Positions 1 through 7,903 of a stretch of DNA of 43,165 nucleotides are shown one piece after another. The translations under genes were made by a program, and so were the position numbers. This DNA is from a virus: positions 1-43,165 of IMG/VR virus record IMGVR_UViG_3300047323_000115, one strand, 5' to 3'. Under the pieces are notes generated by a model that was not told the origin of the DNA, did no database searches, and worked only from the letters and a program-made list of their open reading frames with translations. Every line of letters begins with the position of its first letter. Within the stretch, counting starts at the first letter, position 1.

Positions 1-127
1 TTGATTGCTGCAAGTAAGGCAGGATCTCCAGACACGTAGGCAGTGTCTCTAGTTTCGGCTTGCTTAAGATCAGCTTCTGCAATCCTGAAACCTGCATCAG
101 CAATAATTGTTTGTTTAACTTCTGGTC
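1..127. repeat. Left copy of 127-bp terminal direct repeat
   Basis: This segment is identical to 43039-43165. Its length of exactly 127 bases matches a common maximum assembly k-mer, and both copies lie inside one continuous DNA polymerase reading frame. It is best read as the overlap left when a circular assembly graph was cut, not as a biological terminal repeat. The real genome ends are not revealed by it. Confidence 0.95.
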
Positions 128-1595
128 CGCGTGGGATGTTTTGAATGTTGAAGCCGCACCAGAAAGCATGCTCTCTACTTGCCATGCGCCCTGTGTCTGT
201 TCCATGTGGATTAATGCTGTATAAGATTCGACCATTTAACTCTGCTCCAATTTTTAAGTCTTTCTTTTTAGTTATTGGTACCAGATGTTCTGGAGTTCCA
301 ATTACCAGATAGGTTGATTCTAACTTTCTGTTACCACGAAGATCAAGAATCTTATTGACGATACGAGAATTAAGAGGATGACGATTGCCAATCTTCTTAA
401 GATTCTTTTCATCGGAAGAATCAATATCCTTACAACCAAGTACATGCCGCAGTGCTAAGTTCTGTGGTGCACTATTAACATTGAAGATGTTAGGATAAGT
501 ACCAAGCATCTTGGAAAGAGATATGTTATCCTTAGTGATAAGCGCATTAACTTCACTAGCAGCTTCCACCAACTTATCCATATCCCTTTTAAGTCCAGTC
601 ATTTCCGATAGGTGGCACGGAAAGACAACGGGAAACTCCTGTTTATAATTACGCTTGGCCCAAGCCGGAGCTTGGAGGATCCACGCCATAAAGACATGTA
701 TAGTTGTCCATGTATCCAAGGCATTATATCTGTAATATTCATGCTCATCTTGTGTATCTGCCAGATCTTTCCAGTACATAGCTTCACGGACGAAGAAAGC
801 ACCGAGGAACGCCAAGTCCTTAGGAAGCTCGGAGTACCAGCTATGAAACATATTGACCGTGTCCCATAGATAGTTATACAGTACAGCGTTGTAGCGTGAC
901 AGGTACGATAGATCATATTTGCCATTTTGAAGTACTTTCGGAGCTTTGAGTTCCCAATTAAACTTTCGCATTATACTAACTGCGAACATATCCTTTATCG
1001 GGAGAACACAGCTGTGGGTAGTGAAAGTCTTGGTGATAGGATCAAAGAATAAGGCTGTATAACCAATACAGCGAATCCGAAGATCTTCACGTAACGTTTC
1101 AATATCCACTGCAATCGCGATCGCTTTGCTATATTTTCTGAAGATGTCTTCATAGTTTCTAGTTGTGAGCAGTTCGAATCTAAAGGCAGGGACAGAATAC
1201 CATTGCTGAGGACTTGCAAGTTTGCTGATAAATCTTCTAGTGATGAAGGGTTGGTAATCAGCTCCTTTGACAAGTAGCTCAAGTTTCTGTACGAATACGA
1301 ATTCAACCCCTTGATGAAGGAAATAGGAACCTTGATAATCATCTAAGTTAGCTTTAGTTTTGTGATTACCTTTAAGTGCCAGTAGTTTCAACAGCACTGG
1401 AATCTGAGTACATATGACACCAGTTACGTTCCGCTTCTTGCAGAATGTGATGATCTCAGTGAGTGTTGAGACTTCACCGAACACAGTAAAGACAACCGCA
1501 TTACCAACCAATGGTTTCAGTTGGTGTTTATAGGGTGCATCTTCTTGAGTTCCTAGGAATAGGAGACTCTCAGATTTGGTTATGTCTTTTGTCAT
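1..1595 (-). CDS. Family A DNA polymerase, N-terminal two thirds (continues at 43038-42240)
   Basis: Replicative DNA polymerase with 3'-5' proofreading. The reading frame starts at ATG 1595, runs off the left edge and continues in frame at 43038, giving about 797 aa in total. Visible exonuclease motifs are ExoI VDIET (D164, E166), ExoII N224-x3-D228, and ExoIII Y290-x3-D294. Polymerase motif A is the ADLKQAETR segment (D509), where family A enzymes usually have D-x-S-x2-E-x-R. The DTGRMAS and NIQNIPRG segments just before it are typical of family A. The first 150 or so residues match nothing I recognise. The start lies 8 nt past the stop of the 77-aa gene, so the two are probably co-transcribed. 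Confidence 0.95.
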   Translation of the reverse strand, partial: MTKDITKSESLLFLGTQEDAPYKHQLKPLVGNAVVFTVFGEVSTLTEIITFCKKRNVTGVICTQIPVLLKLLALKGNHKTKANLDDYQGSYFLHQGVEFVFVQKLELLVKGADYQPFITRRFISKLASPQQWYSVPAFRFELLTTRNYEDIFRKYSKAIAIAVDIETLREDLRIRCIGYTALFFDPITKTFTTHSCVLPIKDMFAVSIMRKFNWELKAPKVLQNGKYDLSYLSRYNAVLYNYLWDTVNMFHSWYSELPKDLAFLGAFFVREAMYWKDLADTQDEHEYYRYNALDTWTTIHVFMAWILQAPAWAKRNYKQEFPVVFPCHLSEMTGLKRDMDKLVEAASEVNALITKDNISLSKMLGTYPNIFNVNSAPQNLALRHVLGCKDIDSSDEKNLKKIGNRHPLNSRIVNKILDLRGNRKLESTYLVIGTPEHLVPITKKKDLKIGAELNGRILYSINPHGTDTGRMASREHAFWCGFNIQNIPRGPEVKQTIIADAGFRIAEADLKQAETRDTAYVSGDPALLAAI

Positions 1596-1603
1596 AGCTT
1601 CTT

Positions 1604-1837
1604 TTATTTATAGGGTTTAAGCCACTTCTGCCCACGAGACTTACGTAGCGAGTAAACTATCTTAGCGATCTCTTGTTCTTGTTTGTAGTTGAGACCTGTA
1701 ACAGGCAAGAAAGTTATATTAAATAAGTTGATGATGTAGTTATAAGTTTCCTCATTGTCCCATAAAGGGTTAAGGTTAAGACTTACTCCAGAATCTGTTA
1801 ATGCTATCACCATTTTATCTGTGTCTAGTTGGCTCAT
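1604..1837 (-). CDS. Hypothetical protein, 77 aa
   Basis: Small acidic-to-neutral protein with no motif I recognise. It sits between the SSB-like gene and DNA polymerase in the same direction and ends 8 nt before the polymerase start, so it probably belongs to the replication operon. A hairpin terminator lies upstream (1889-1933), so its transcription depends on read-through or an unseen promoter. The ribosome binding site is weak. Confidence 0.7.
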   Translation of the reverse strand: MSQLDTDKMVIALTDSGVSLNLNPLWDNEETYNYIINLFNITFLPVTGLNYKQEQEIAKIVYSLRKSRGQKWLKPYK

Positions 1838-1888
1838 GATAGTTATCGTGTCAGTTAGGCTGTTAAAAGATTGCGAATATACAAACTG

Positions 1889-1933
1889 AAAAACCTTCCG
1901 AACCAGCAGAGCTAACTACTGATAGGGAAGGTT
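1889..1933 (-). terminator. Rho-independent terminator after the SSB-like gene
   Basis: AACCTTCC (1892-1899) pairs with GGAAGGTT (1926-1933). On the minus strand the stem ends in a run of five T. It lies 22 nt after the stop of the ssDNA-binding protein gene. On the plus strand the stem is followed by CTTTATTT, so it may also work weakly that way. The loop is long (26 nt), which lowers confidence in efficiency. It probably lets SSB be made in excess over polymerase. Confidence 0.65.
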
Positions 1934-1955
1934 CTTTATTTATACACTCAGATGA

Positions 1956-2423
1956 TTAGATCACCGAGACAGACTTAACGCCAGTGTAGTACTTGATATC
2001 TTGCGGATCTTTCTTATCCACACGGACGGTAGTAACAACCATAACTTCCATGTTCTCCGAAGCTGCCATGATTTCACGGTTGCTGTTACCTTCAACGCCA
2101 CCAGATTTCAGTGCTGCCAGAATCTCTTTCCACTGACCTTCACCCAGTTCATTCTGGCTACCGTCTTTCTTTTTCAGAATGAAAGCAACAGAAGTAGTAT
2201 CACCCGGCGCTGGCATGGTATCACCTTCGTTGGCCAGTTCAGCAGTGCTAACATGAGTCAACTTCAGTTCAACAGCAGGGCTAGTACCGATAGTTTTAAC
2301 TTCCCAGTTTAGCTTGCAAACGTGAGCACCAGCAGGGAACGGTTTGAAACTGGGAGCATCAGCCAGATCATCCAGAGTACCATCCAACAGGTCGTCGATG
2401 TTAGCAGCAGTTTGGTTCGTCAT
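1956..2423 (-). CDS. DUF669-like single-stranded DNA-binding protein
   Basis: 155 aa. The N-terminus (IDDLLDGTLDDLADAPSF followed by PFPAGAHV) and the compact beta-rich body resemble DUF669-type phage proteins that bind single-stranded DNA and work with Sak4-like annealing ATPases. The Sak4-like gene is two genes upstream, which supports the pairing. Codon use favours CTG, GGT, AAC and CCG like the capsid gene and unlike most early neighbours, implying high expression. A terminator follows directly. The ssDNA-binding role is inferred from family resemblance and context, not from a strict motif. Confidence 0.75.
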   Translation of the reverse strand: MTNQTAANIDDLLDGTLDDLADAPSFKPFPAGAHVCKLNWEVKTIGTSPAVELKLTHVSTAELANEGDTMPAPGDTTSVAFILKKKDGSQNELGEGQWKEILAALKSGGVEGNSNREIMAASENMEVMVVTTVRVDKKDPQDIKYYTGVKSVSVI

Positions 2424-2483
2424 GATATTGTTCCTATTTATTTAATTGAATGTTTATGGTTTGATTGCTGCGGTACTACTAGC

Positions 2484-2978
2484 TTATCCGATTGCAGCTT
2501 TATCGGTAGCTTGTTCTGCTATATTAATACGATCAGCAAGTGCTGCATAACCAATCGTATCAACAATACTGTCACGATGCTTGGGGCTTGTTGCCAACCT
2601 TGCTTGCTTCAGTAACACCATCATAACACAGACATCATCAGGTGTCAAGGGGTTGATTTGTCCATACTTAGCGTTAAGATGGTTTGTCCAGTAGTTAGCA
2701 ATTGTTCTAAGGTTCTTACCGGGATCACCGTAGTTCTGTTCACGATCACCATAGATAACATTATGTGCTTCTGCTAATGCAGTCTTAGGCTTAGCTGCTT
2801 CAGTCTCTTGGTTAGAGACAGTAGTTGGTGGCAACGTACCACTTACAGCCAGTGAGTCTCCATTACGAAGAACATCAAAACCTTGCTGCTCCAATAGTGC
2901 TTGAAGATATTCAGCAGTATGAGTAACTCCAGTCTTACGAGCACCCATCACAGCAATACCAATATTCTTAATCTGCAT
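2484..2978 (-). CDS. DUF6378-type protein with degenerate P-loop-like N-terminus
   Basis: 164 aa. The second half carries the DUF6378 signature: YGDREQNYGDP, then LTPDDVCVMMVLLKQARLA, then RDSIVDTIGYAAL. The family is common in phages and its function is not established. The first 40 residues look different: MGARKTGVTH resembles a nucleotide-binding loop but lacks the usual GKT lysine position. The start codon shares one base with the stop of the upstream ATPase gene (TAATG), so translation is probably coupled. A role in nucleotide metabolism is possible but not shown. Confidence 0.75.
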   Translation of the reverse strand: MQIKNIGIAVMGARKTGVTHTAEYLQALLEQQGFDVLRNGDSLAVSGTLPPTTVSNQETEAAKPKTALAEAHNVIYGDREQNYGDPGKNLRTIANYWTNHLNAKYGQINPLTPDDVCVMMVLLKQARLATSPKHRDSIVDTIGYAALADRINIAEQATDKAAIG

Positions 2979-4009
2979 TATTGCGTCACTCCTTCATTAT
3001 GTTTTTTAAGCTTCATGTTATAAATAGCTCGCTGTCCCGGATTAAGCTTAGCCAGTGCAGCAGCATCCAATACTACAAACTCCTCTCCCCCTGCAATCTT
3101 CTCAGCTTGAATCTGGTGAGCAGCATCACGAGTAGGAGAGATACTATCTAAACTCACACTGGCAGCAACCACTTTCTCAGCATTACCAGCATCAGTTCTA
3201 TCTGGCATACCATAATTAGGCAGCTTCCAAGTAGTAAACATATCGAGAAGCGAGGCGCCTTCTTTTGAAGCTTCAAGCTTAACGTCAGTACGCGAGCCAG
3301 TAAGAACGGACATACTATAGTCAGTAGCAGAACCAACCACGTGCTTCTTGTTGACGACATTGCAGTAAACAACATGGTCAAAATACTTAGCAGTGTTGCG
3401 ACTGGAATTAGAACTACCTGCCACGGGGACAATCTTAGTACGTCCATCTTCAAACTTAACCTCCTCTTCGTGAGAGATACAAACGATGTTATACGGAGCT
3501 ACTTGAACTTGTGACAGGAACTTATCCATCAGAACTTTAAGCGCACCCCAATCATCAAGCTGAAGTTTGTAATCATCAGGTTGGTTCTTAGTGATGTGAG
3601 CAATGCCCGAATTAGTAAGCTGTGTGAGAGAGTCAATACCAACAATCCAACTAGCATCTAGCTCCTTGAGACATACTCGTTCAGTAGGAGCATTTGTTTT
3701 CTTACAGACAGGACAAGCTACTTTGCTGTGAGCCACACAGATAAAGACTTCATCACCTTTGATAACCTTCATCATGGTTTCAATAGCAATGGGATAAGTA
3801 CGGCTGTCACGAATATTAATAACTTCAATTCGCCCTTGCCATTCCATTGGAAGTTTAGCGAGAGTGCTGTGTCCATTCTCAAGCGAGAACAGTAGCAGAT
3901 TATAGTGTTCAGACAGCTTACCGAATAGTTCAGTCTTACCAACTTTAGGTGGACCGTATACAATTACTCGCTGCTCTGACACCTTGGCGATAGTGGACAT
4001 CTTAGCCAT
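2978..4009 (-). CDS. Sak4-like RecA-fold ATPase (phage recombinase)
   Basis: 343 aa. A Walker A motif GPPKVGKT lies at residues 19-26 and a Walker B-like strand WIVGIDS at 121-127, as in AAA_24/Sak4 single-strand annealing ATPases. Between them is an insert with C99, C102 and C113, which could bind zinc. The C-terminal 100 residues are low in recognisable motifs. Sak4 proteins act in annealing or recombination of phage DNA ends with a partner SSB, and an SSB-like gene and a RecB/Cas4-like nuclease flank it here. Start ATG is preceded by TAGGA. Recombinase function is inferred from fold and neighbours. Confidence 0.8.
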   Translation of the reverse strand: MAKMSTIAKVSEQRVIVYGPPKVGKTELFGKLSEHYNLLLFSLENGHSTLAKLPMEWQGRIEVINIRDSRTYPIAIETMMKVIKGDEVFICVAHSKVACPVCKKTNAPTERVCLKELDASWIVGIDSLTQLTNSGIAHITKNQPDDYKLQLDDWGALKVLMDKFLSQVQVAPYNIVCISHEEEVKFEDGRTKIVPVAGSSNSSRNTAKYFDHVVYCNVVNKKHVVGSATDYSMSVLTGSRTDVKLEASKEGASLLDMFTTWKLPNYGMPDRTDAGNAEKVVAASVSLDSISPTRDAAHQIQAEKIAGGEEFVVLDAAALAKLNPGQRAIYNMKLKKHNEGVTQ

Positions 4010-4017
4010 GATTATTC

Positions 4018-4197
4018 CTATGCAGTATATTCTTTAAGCAGCTGATACATCTTCACAAAATATTCTTTGCGAGTATTGTCATCCGCTGCTTGGTACAGTT
4101 GTTCGTCACTCAGCCCGTATTTCTTTTGTTGTGCTTCCATTTCAAATACAACTTCACAGGCACGAGTATGAATTGGTTTCCACTCTTTATCGCTCAT
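4018..4197 (-). CDS. Hypothetical protein, 59 aa
   Basis: Short frame with ATG at 4197 and TAG at 4018-4020. The protein is charged and largely helical by eye, beginning MSDKEWKPIHTRACE. It overlaps the end of the upstream 89-aa gene by 11 nt and ends 9 nt before the ATPase start. This fills the gap between two real genes in the same direction, which supports it being coding. No family recognised. Confidence 0.65.
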   Translation of the reverse strand: MSDKEWKPIHTRACEVVFEMEAQQKKYGLSDEQLYQAADDNTRKEYFVKMYQLLKEYTA

Positions 4198-4456
4198 GAT
4201 TCTTATCCTTTCTCATTGCTTGCATATCTTTAATCCTGCTAATTTCCCAGAGCACAATCTCACTAACACGATTAACAAAGGTTCGTGAGAAGATAAGATT
4301 GGCACGAGGGTTGCTGATGTGTGAAATAATACCCTTAAGTAGAAACAATGCAAAGTTCTCATTGCTTGCGATTCGTTGTCCTTCAGTTTGTGGTTTGCTT
4401 GTGCGACGTTCAGTCTTATTAACTGGTAGTCCACGACCTTTAAGTTCATTACTCAT
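4187..4456 (-). CDS. Hypothetical protein, 89 aa
   Basis: Basic N-terminus (KGRGLPVNKTERRTSK) followed by a mostly helical body; no domain recognised. Its ATG overlaps the TGA of the upstream nuclease gene in an ATGA arrangement, a strong sign of translational coupling. A role accessory to the nuclease is possible from context only. Confidence 0.7.
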   Translation of the reverse strand: MSNELKGRGLPVNKTERRTSKPQTEGQRIASNENFALFLLKGIISHISNPRANLIFSRTFVNRVSEIVLWEISRIKDMQAMRKDKNHER

Positions 4457-5517
4457 AGCATTTCATCCCCATCCATAGGTTTAGCATCGGAGTTATTATA
4501 TTCAACAGGCATGATCGGAATAACCTTCTTCATCTGAGCTTCAATCAGATCACCCAAAGATACTTCAATATCATATACCTTATCATCCAGCACTGCATCT
4601 TCTACTGGCGGAGTTGTAATGAGATCAGTAGAAAGTGTGCATTGATTAAGATACTCACAATCCCTAAACCAAGCTGAACAACTTTCTCCTCGCATTGGAT
4701 ATACACCAACGGAGTCATACAACTTAATAGTCTCAACATCCAGTAACAACTCTTGAATCCAAGTAGCCCGTTGTAGATATGTTTTAGGAAACCGGAGAGT
4801 CTCATAGGTCATATCCTTTGTAAGATACACTAAGTACAGGACTTCGTAGTTAACAATATCAGGAGCTACAGTGTCAAGAACGACTGAGTATCCAACTGCT
4901 TGGCTAGAATTCTTAAACGTCGTTGGGTTAAGATTGGTACTGCTACTCGTTTTACATTCAAGGACGAGAATCTTACCAGTAACTTTGTGCCTAAGTACAG
5001 CATCGACTGATCCTCGGAAGTAGAAACCATCAGGGAGTTCAATGCGAAAGCTAAGTTCTTTAGCTGATCTACCATTGTATTCAAGTAGTTCATACTCGTC
5101 CAGAAATCCATTGGCACGGAGAGAGATAAGCCGTTGGATCGCAATGACTGCGAGATAGAAACTCTTATTTTGTTTTGGGTTGTTATCTGCAAGGTTCGCA
5201 TAGAAACCAAGGAACATTCTCCAGATGATTTCATTCTCTTCCAAACCATCGAATACATCTTGAATTCCTTCACCAACTACGTGGCCAAATGCAAAGGTTA
5301 AGTTCTGATTGATGCCAGCAGTAGCATCCATCTCATTCTCAATTGCTTTCTTCCGGTACAGTTCAAACTTACGAGGGCAGCTATGAAGTGTAAGCAGGGA
5401 AGAATAACTGAGCAACTTAATACGAGGATCAATACCCGTGAAAGCTACAACCTTTTTGGGCGCAGATGTTTCCTCAAACGGAGCGTCTAGCAGAGACTCC
5501 ACATCTAAATCAGACAT
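4453..5517 (-). CDS. PD-(D/E)XK exonuclease, Cas4/RecB-like with probable Fe-S cluster
   Basis: 354 aa. The nuclease core is visible as SVDAV (D172) and VLECKT (E187, K189), with a conserved-looking Q206 and Y210 downstream. An N-terminal SYSSLLTLHSCPRKFEL contains C47, and the C-terminus has C280, C287 and C293. This one-plus-three cysteine layout is that of Cas4 and AddB nucleases that hold a 4Fe-4S cluster. Such phage enzymes resect DNA ends to feed a recombinase, which fits the Sak4-like and SSB-like genes downstream. The exact polarity of digestion cannot be told from sequence. Confidence 0.85.
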   Translation of the reverse strand: MSDLDVESLLDAPFEETSAPKKVVAFTGIDPRIKLLSYSSLLTLHSCPRKFELYRKKAIENEMDATAGINQNLTFAFGHVVGEGIQDVFDGLEENEIIWRMFLGFYANLADNNPKQNKSFYLAVIAIQRLISLRANGFLDEYELLEYNGRSAKELSFRIELPDGFYFRGSVDAVLRHKVTGKILVLECKTSSSTNLNPTTFKNSSQAVGYSVVLDTVAPDIVNYEVLYLVYLTKDMTYETLRFPKTYLQRATWIQELLLDVETIKLYDSVGVYPMRGESCSAWFRDCEYLNQCTLSTDLITTPPVEDAVLDDKVYDIEVSLGDLIEAQMKKVIPIMPVEYNNSDAKPMDGDEML

Positions 5518-5809
5518 GATTATCGGACTCCAATTCTAATATCTTTCTATGCAGTTCACCAACTGGACACTTAAGTATACATGCTAGGTTAGAGAGCTCA
5601 TAACTAACAGCATACCAAGGTGGAGGATTGTTATCTGGGATGATTTTATACCCAGTTGCTTCATCCAGTAACCAGCTAGTGAACATACGAATGTTGTCAC
5701 TGTTTCCAGTGTAGAAGAAAATCTTTCGGTTCTTTATATAGGTTCTTATTAAGGCAAGTACCAAAGGATTTTCTATGTTGTAGTTACTGAAGCTTGTAAT
5801 CTTGTTCAT
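5510..5809 (-). CDS. Hypothetical protein, 99 aa
   Basis: No recognised domain. It overlaps the start of the nuclease gene by 8 nt and its own start lies within the end of the upstream gene (26-nt overlap). Tight packing in the same direction supports it as a real operon member. Confidence 0.65.
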   Translation of the reverse strand: MNKITSFSNYNIENPLVLALIRTYIKNRKIFFYTGNSDNIRMFTSWLLDEATGYKIIPDNNPPPWYAVSYELSNLACILKCPVGELHRKILELESDNHV

Positions 5810-6128
5810 GCCTTGCTGCCATTACTGACTCAGCATAGAATTTATTGATAGTATTCATCAGGCTATCAATCATTGCACCAATAGTTACATCAGCTGCAAA
5901 TGCTTCATATCCAAACAGATCAGCTTCAGGTATATCCTGTCCAGATACCACATAAATAATGGGCATGGTAGGAACAAGAGGAACACCTTCAACAATATCA
6001 GCCCAATATACTGTGAGCCTTCCAGTCTGGTACTTACCAAACCAGAGAATCTGATTAGGATCTAGTACAGTGATGCTGAACTTACCTGTCTCTGGTGTAT
6101 TAACTTCCAGTACTGGAAAGGTATCCAT
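5784..6128 (-). CDS. Hypothetical protein, 114 aa
   Basis: Starts at ATG 6128 with a GGAG site 7 nt upstream. An in-frame TTG at 6140 is less likely because that codon overlaps the ribosome binding site itself. The sequence begins MDTFPVLEVNTPETGKFS and looks beta-rich in the first half. No family recognised. Co-transcribed with neighbours on both sides. Confidence 0.7.
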   Translation of the reverse strand: MDTFPVLEVNTPETGKFSITVLDPNQILWFGKYQTGRLTVYWADIVEGVPLVPTMPIIYVVSGQDIPEADLFGYEAFAADVTIGAMIDSLMNTINKFYAESVMAARHEQDYKLQ

Positions 6129-6143
6129 AGTTATCTCCAATGA

Positions 6144-6632
6144 TTAGAACATATCAGCGTCAAGTTTGGTTTTCTTATCACGGGACTTAGTCTGTTTCGC
6201 AATAGTACCTACCAGCTCTGTCTTGGTTTGTACTTTAAGTCCATTGACAATCGTACCAATCTCTTCTTCACTAAGCGTTGTTACTAACTCAGGATCAGCC
6301 CGCAGATGTTTATGAATCATCATCAACAACACTGGCATCTTAGGATGCTGAGTATGAATAGCTTCCTCAAGTTCCTGTAACTTGGACATAAAGTCCATGT
6401 GATCTATCTCAGAAGTTCTAGCTGTTCCGATAGTCTGGGTTACAGCATTTCCAGTAGAGACTTGTTGCTCACTCTTAGCAGGTTCTGTACGAATCTCTGA
6501 GCCAGAAACTGGTACTTGTATAGTCGGTGCTGGTTCCTTAGCTTCAACCTTTTGTGCTTGCGCATTAGCTGCCTCCGCTGCTTTCTTAGCTCTGAGTTCT
6601 GCAAGTTTAGCTGCAATATTAATCTCAGCCAT
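6144..6632 (-). CDS. Conserved-looking phage protein, 162 aa
   Basis: The N-terminal 60 residues are Ala/Lys/Glu-rich and probably helical then disordered. The second half (HPKMPVLLMMIHKHLRADPE, then SEEEIGTIVNGLK) is compact and helical and resembles an uncharacterised protein seen near replication genes of other phages. The C-terminus is basic. A DNA- or replisome-associated role is only a guess from its place between recombination genes and small early genes. Confidence 0.75.
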   Translation of the reverse strand: MAEINIAAKLAELRAKKAAEAANAQAQKVEAKEPAPTIQVPVSGSEIRTEPAKSEQQVSTGNAVTQTIGTARTSEIDHMDFMSKLQELEEAIHTQHPKMPVLLMMIHKHLRADPELVTTLSEEEIGTIVNGLKVQTKTELVGTIAKQTKSRDKKTKLDADMF

Positions 6633-6634
6633 AG

Positions 6635-7069
6635 TTATTCATCCTCTCCAGTTCCAAATTGCTGATTGAAGTAATCATCAGGAGCTTCACCCTTCTCCCA
6701 AGCTGGCTGACCTTCATCATTCTTAAGATCACCACGATTAGCTTTATCTTGTTTGGTAGTTCCAGTAAAGACTGGCTTGTTAACAGCCTGAGCTTTAGGA
6801 ACAATCTTAATTAAATCCCTTGCTACAGATACTGATAGCAACGCATTCTGACCTAAGATCCACTCCGAGGCCAAGATGTAATTAAAGGTTCCGTCAACCT
6901 CATCATAGCGCCCACCAAAGGAAGCCAGCTGAGATTTCGGGAACCATGCTTGTTTAACTTCTTCACCAGTTCGTTTATTAATTGCTCTGAACAGAATGGC
7001 TTTCTCTGTTTCTTTAACAATCTCACCTTCAAGTCCACGATAGACAGGGGGTGCATAAGTTCTATTCAT
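6635..7069 (-). CDS. Hypothetical protein, 144 aa
   Basis: ATG at 7069 is chosen because a GGAG site lies 9 nt upstream; an in-frame ATG at 7096 lies inside the upstream gene and before that site. The first 90 residues look like a small beta-barrel (YRGLEGEIVKETEKAILFRA, KQAWFPKSQL), and the C-terminus is acidic and probably disordered, as in OB-like single-strand binding proteins. No family assignment is safe. It ends 2 nt before the next gene. Confidence 0.7.
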   Translation of the reverse strand: MNRTYAPPVYRGLEGEIVKETEKAILFRAINKRTGEEVKQAWFPKSQLASFGGRYDEVDGTFNYILASEWILGQNALLSVSVARDLIKIVPKAQAVNKPVFTGTTKQDKANRGDLKNDEGQPAWEKGEAPDDYFNQQFGTGEDE

Positions 7070-7070
7070 G

Positions 7071-7325
7071 TTATAAATCTCCAATGCCAATAGCATTTAG
7101 GTTGTCATAAGTGGTAAGTCTGATCGTTACCATTGCAGCTTCACGAGTGTATTGAATCTTTTCCTTCTTCATCCTGTGGATTAGTTCAATCTTCCTACAG
7201 GTATCTTGATCTTTAAGATTGATGACTGCTTTAATTACTCGCTTCTGAATTGCAGGTGGAACAGCTAGTTTAATTTCACCCTTCAGTTTAAGCGCAGTCC
7301 AGATGCTATCATATTTGGATGCCAT
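7071..7325 (-). CDS. Hypothetical basic protein, 84 aa
   Basis: Lysine-rich and helical by eye (AIQKRVIKAVINLKDQDTCR, IHRMKKEKIQYTREA), possibly DNA-binding but no motif is recognised. It is the first gene after a structured, mostly gene-free stretch (7564-7903). Its stop lies 1 nt before the next start. Confidence 0.65.
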   Translation of the reverse strand: MASKYDSIWTALKLKGEIKLAVPPAIQKRVIKAVINLKDQDTCRKIELIHRMKKEKIQYTREAAMVTIRLTTYDNLNAIGIGDL

Positions 7326-7425
7326 AGATTATTGGTATTAGATAGGACAGAGGGCACAGATATTATTATTATTTACTGGGTCTGTGGTCTTAGAATTATT
7401 TGTAGAGTTTTTAGCAGAACAATTG

Positions 7426-7563
7426 TCAGCGTTTGGAACCCTGAGTTGCACCGCTCCAAGGTACGATCCTTGCTTGAGACATACCACATACTGGTCTCTT
7501 ATCTTTTTTGTTTGTCCATAGCCAGCAACAACGGCAGCTTAAGACTTCCAGTTTAGAGAGCAT
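7426..7563 (-). CDS. Possible cysteine-rich mini-protein, 45 aa
   Basis: ATG at 7563 has an AAGG site 7 nt upstream; TGA is at 7426-7428. The product has a CRCCWLW cluster and a further VCGM cysteine about 15 residues on, like a very small zinc-binding knuckle. It lies in an otherwise gene-free interval between two minus-strand genes. Short length and lack of a known family keep confidence low. Confidence 0.4.
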   Translation of the reverse strand: MLSKLEVLSCRCCWLWTNKKDKRPVCGMSQARIVPWSGATQGSKR

Positions 7564-7903
7564 ATAATTACCTTATCTCTCTTTGTTCGATGCGCAGTCA
7601 TCTGGAATAAGAGGGTTACTAGTATTGTACATTTTAGGGGAAATTATCGATCCTTAGTACGCAAGCACCTATCTTATATAGTCTCTCTAAACCATGATTG
7701 AGATTGACTGGGCTGAGGAGTTTAGCTCTAGCTCAGAGAGACTATATAAGAGGAATCTCAAGGAAGGCAACGACTAAGGAACATTCCAAGAGATTCCAAT
7801 GCTAGTTATTCAGTAGTGGATTTGCCAACTACCTAGGAAACTAACAAACCTAATGCCACATGTTCATGAATATATACCACAGTGGCCAAGGATATTCTAA
7901 CTA
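7564..7903. other. 340-nt gene-free stretch with strong inverted repeats
   Basis: I find no credible reading frame here. The stretch holds a 17-bp perfect inverted repeat (7672-7688 with 7735-7751) and, directly beside it, an 8-bp pair (7752-7759 with 7790-7797). Neither is followed by a T-run on either strand, so they are not ordinary terminators. A weak minus promoter candidate (TTGCCT, 16 nt, TATATA) overlaps the right arm. A 5-bp GCCAC/GTGGC stem lies just after the stop of the 260-aa gene. Confidence 0.7.
7672..7751. repeat. 17-bp perfect inverted repeat with 46-nt spacer
   Basis: The arm at 7672-7688 (TCTTATATAGTCTCTCT) is exactly complementary to 7735-7751. In a minus-strand transcript it would form a 17-bp stem whose apex can add a short AAAC/GTTT helix after a bulge. 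No T-run follows. It could be an RNase III-type processing site, a mRNA-stabilising element, a small RNA, or a protein-binding or origin element in DNA. Confidence 0.85.

Noticed and set aside
1-127. 127-bp direct terminal repeat as the phage's real packaging repeat
   Set aside because: Length equals a common assembly k-mer and the repeat lies within a continuous polymerase gene; podovirus repeats are usually non-coding and longer or shorter.
7332-7556. 74-codon plus-strand frame
   Set aside because: Lies on the wrong strand in a minus-only arm, lacks a ribosome site, and overlaps a better minus-strand candidate.
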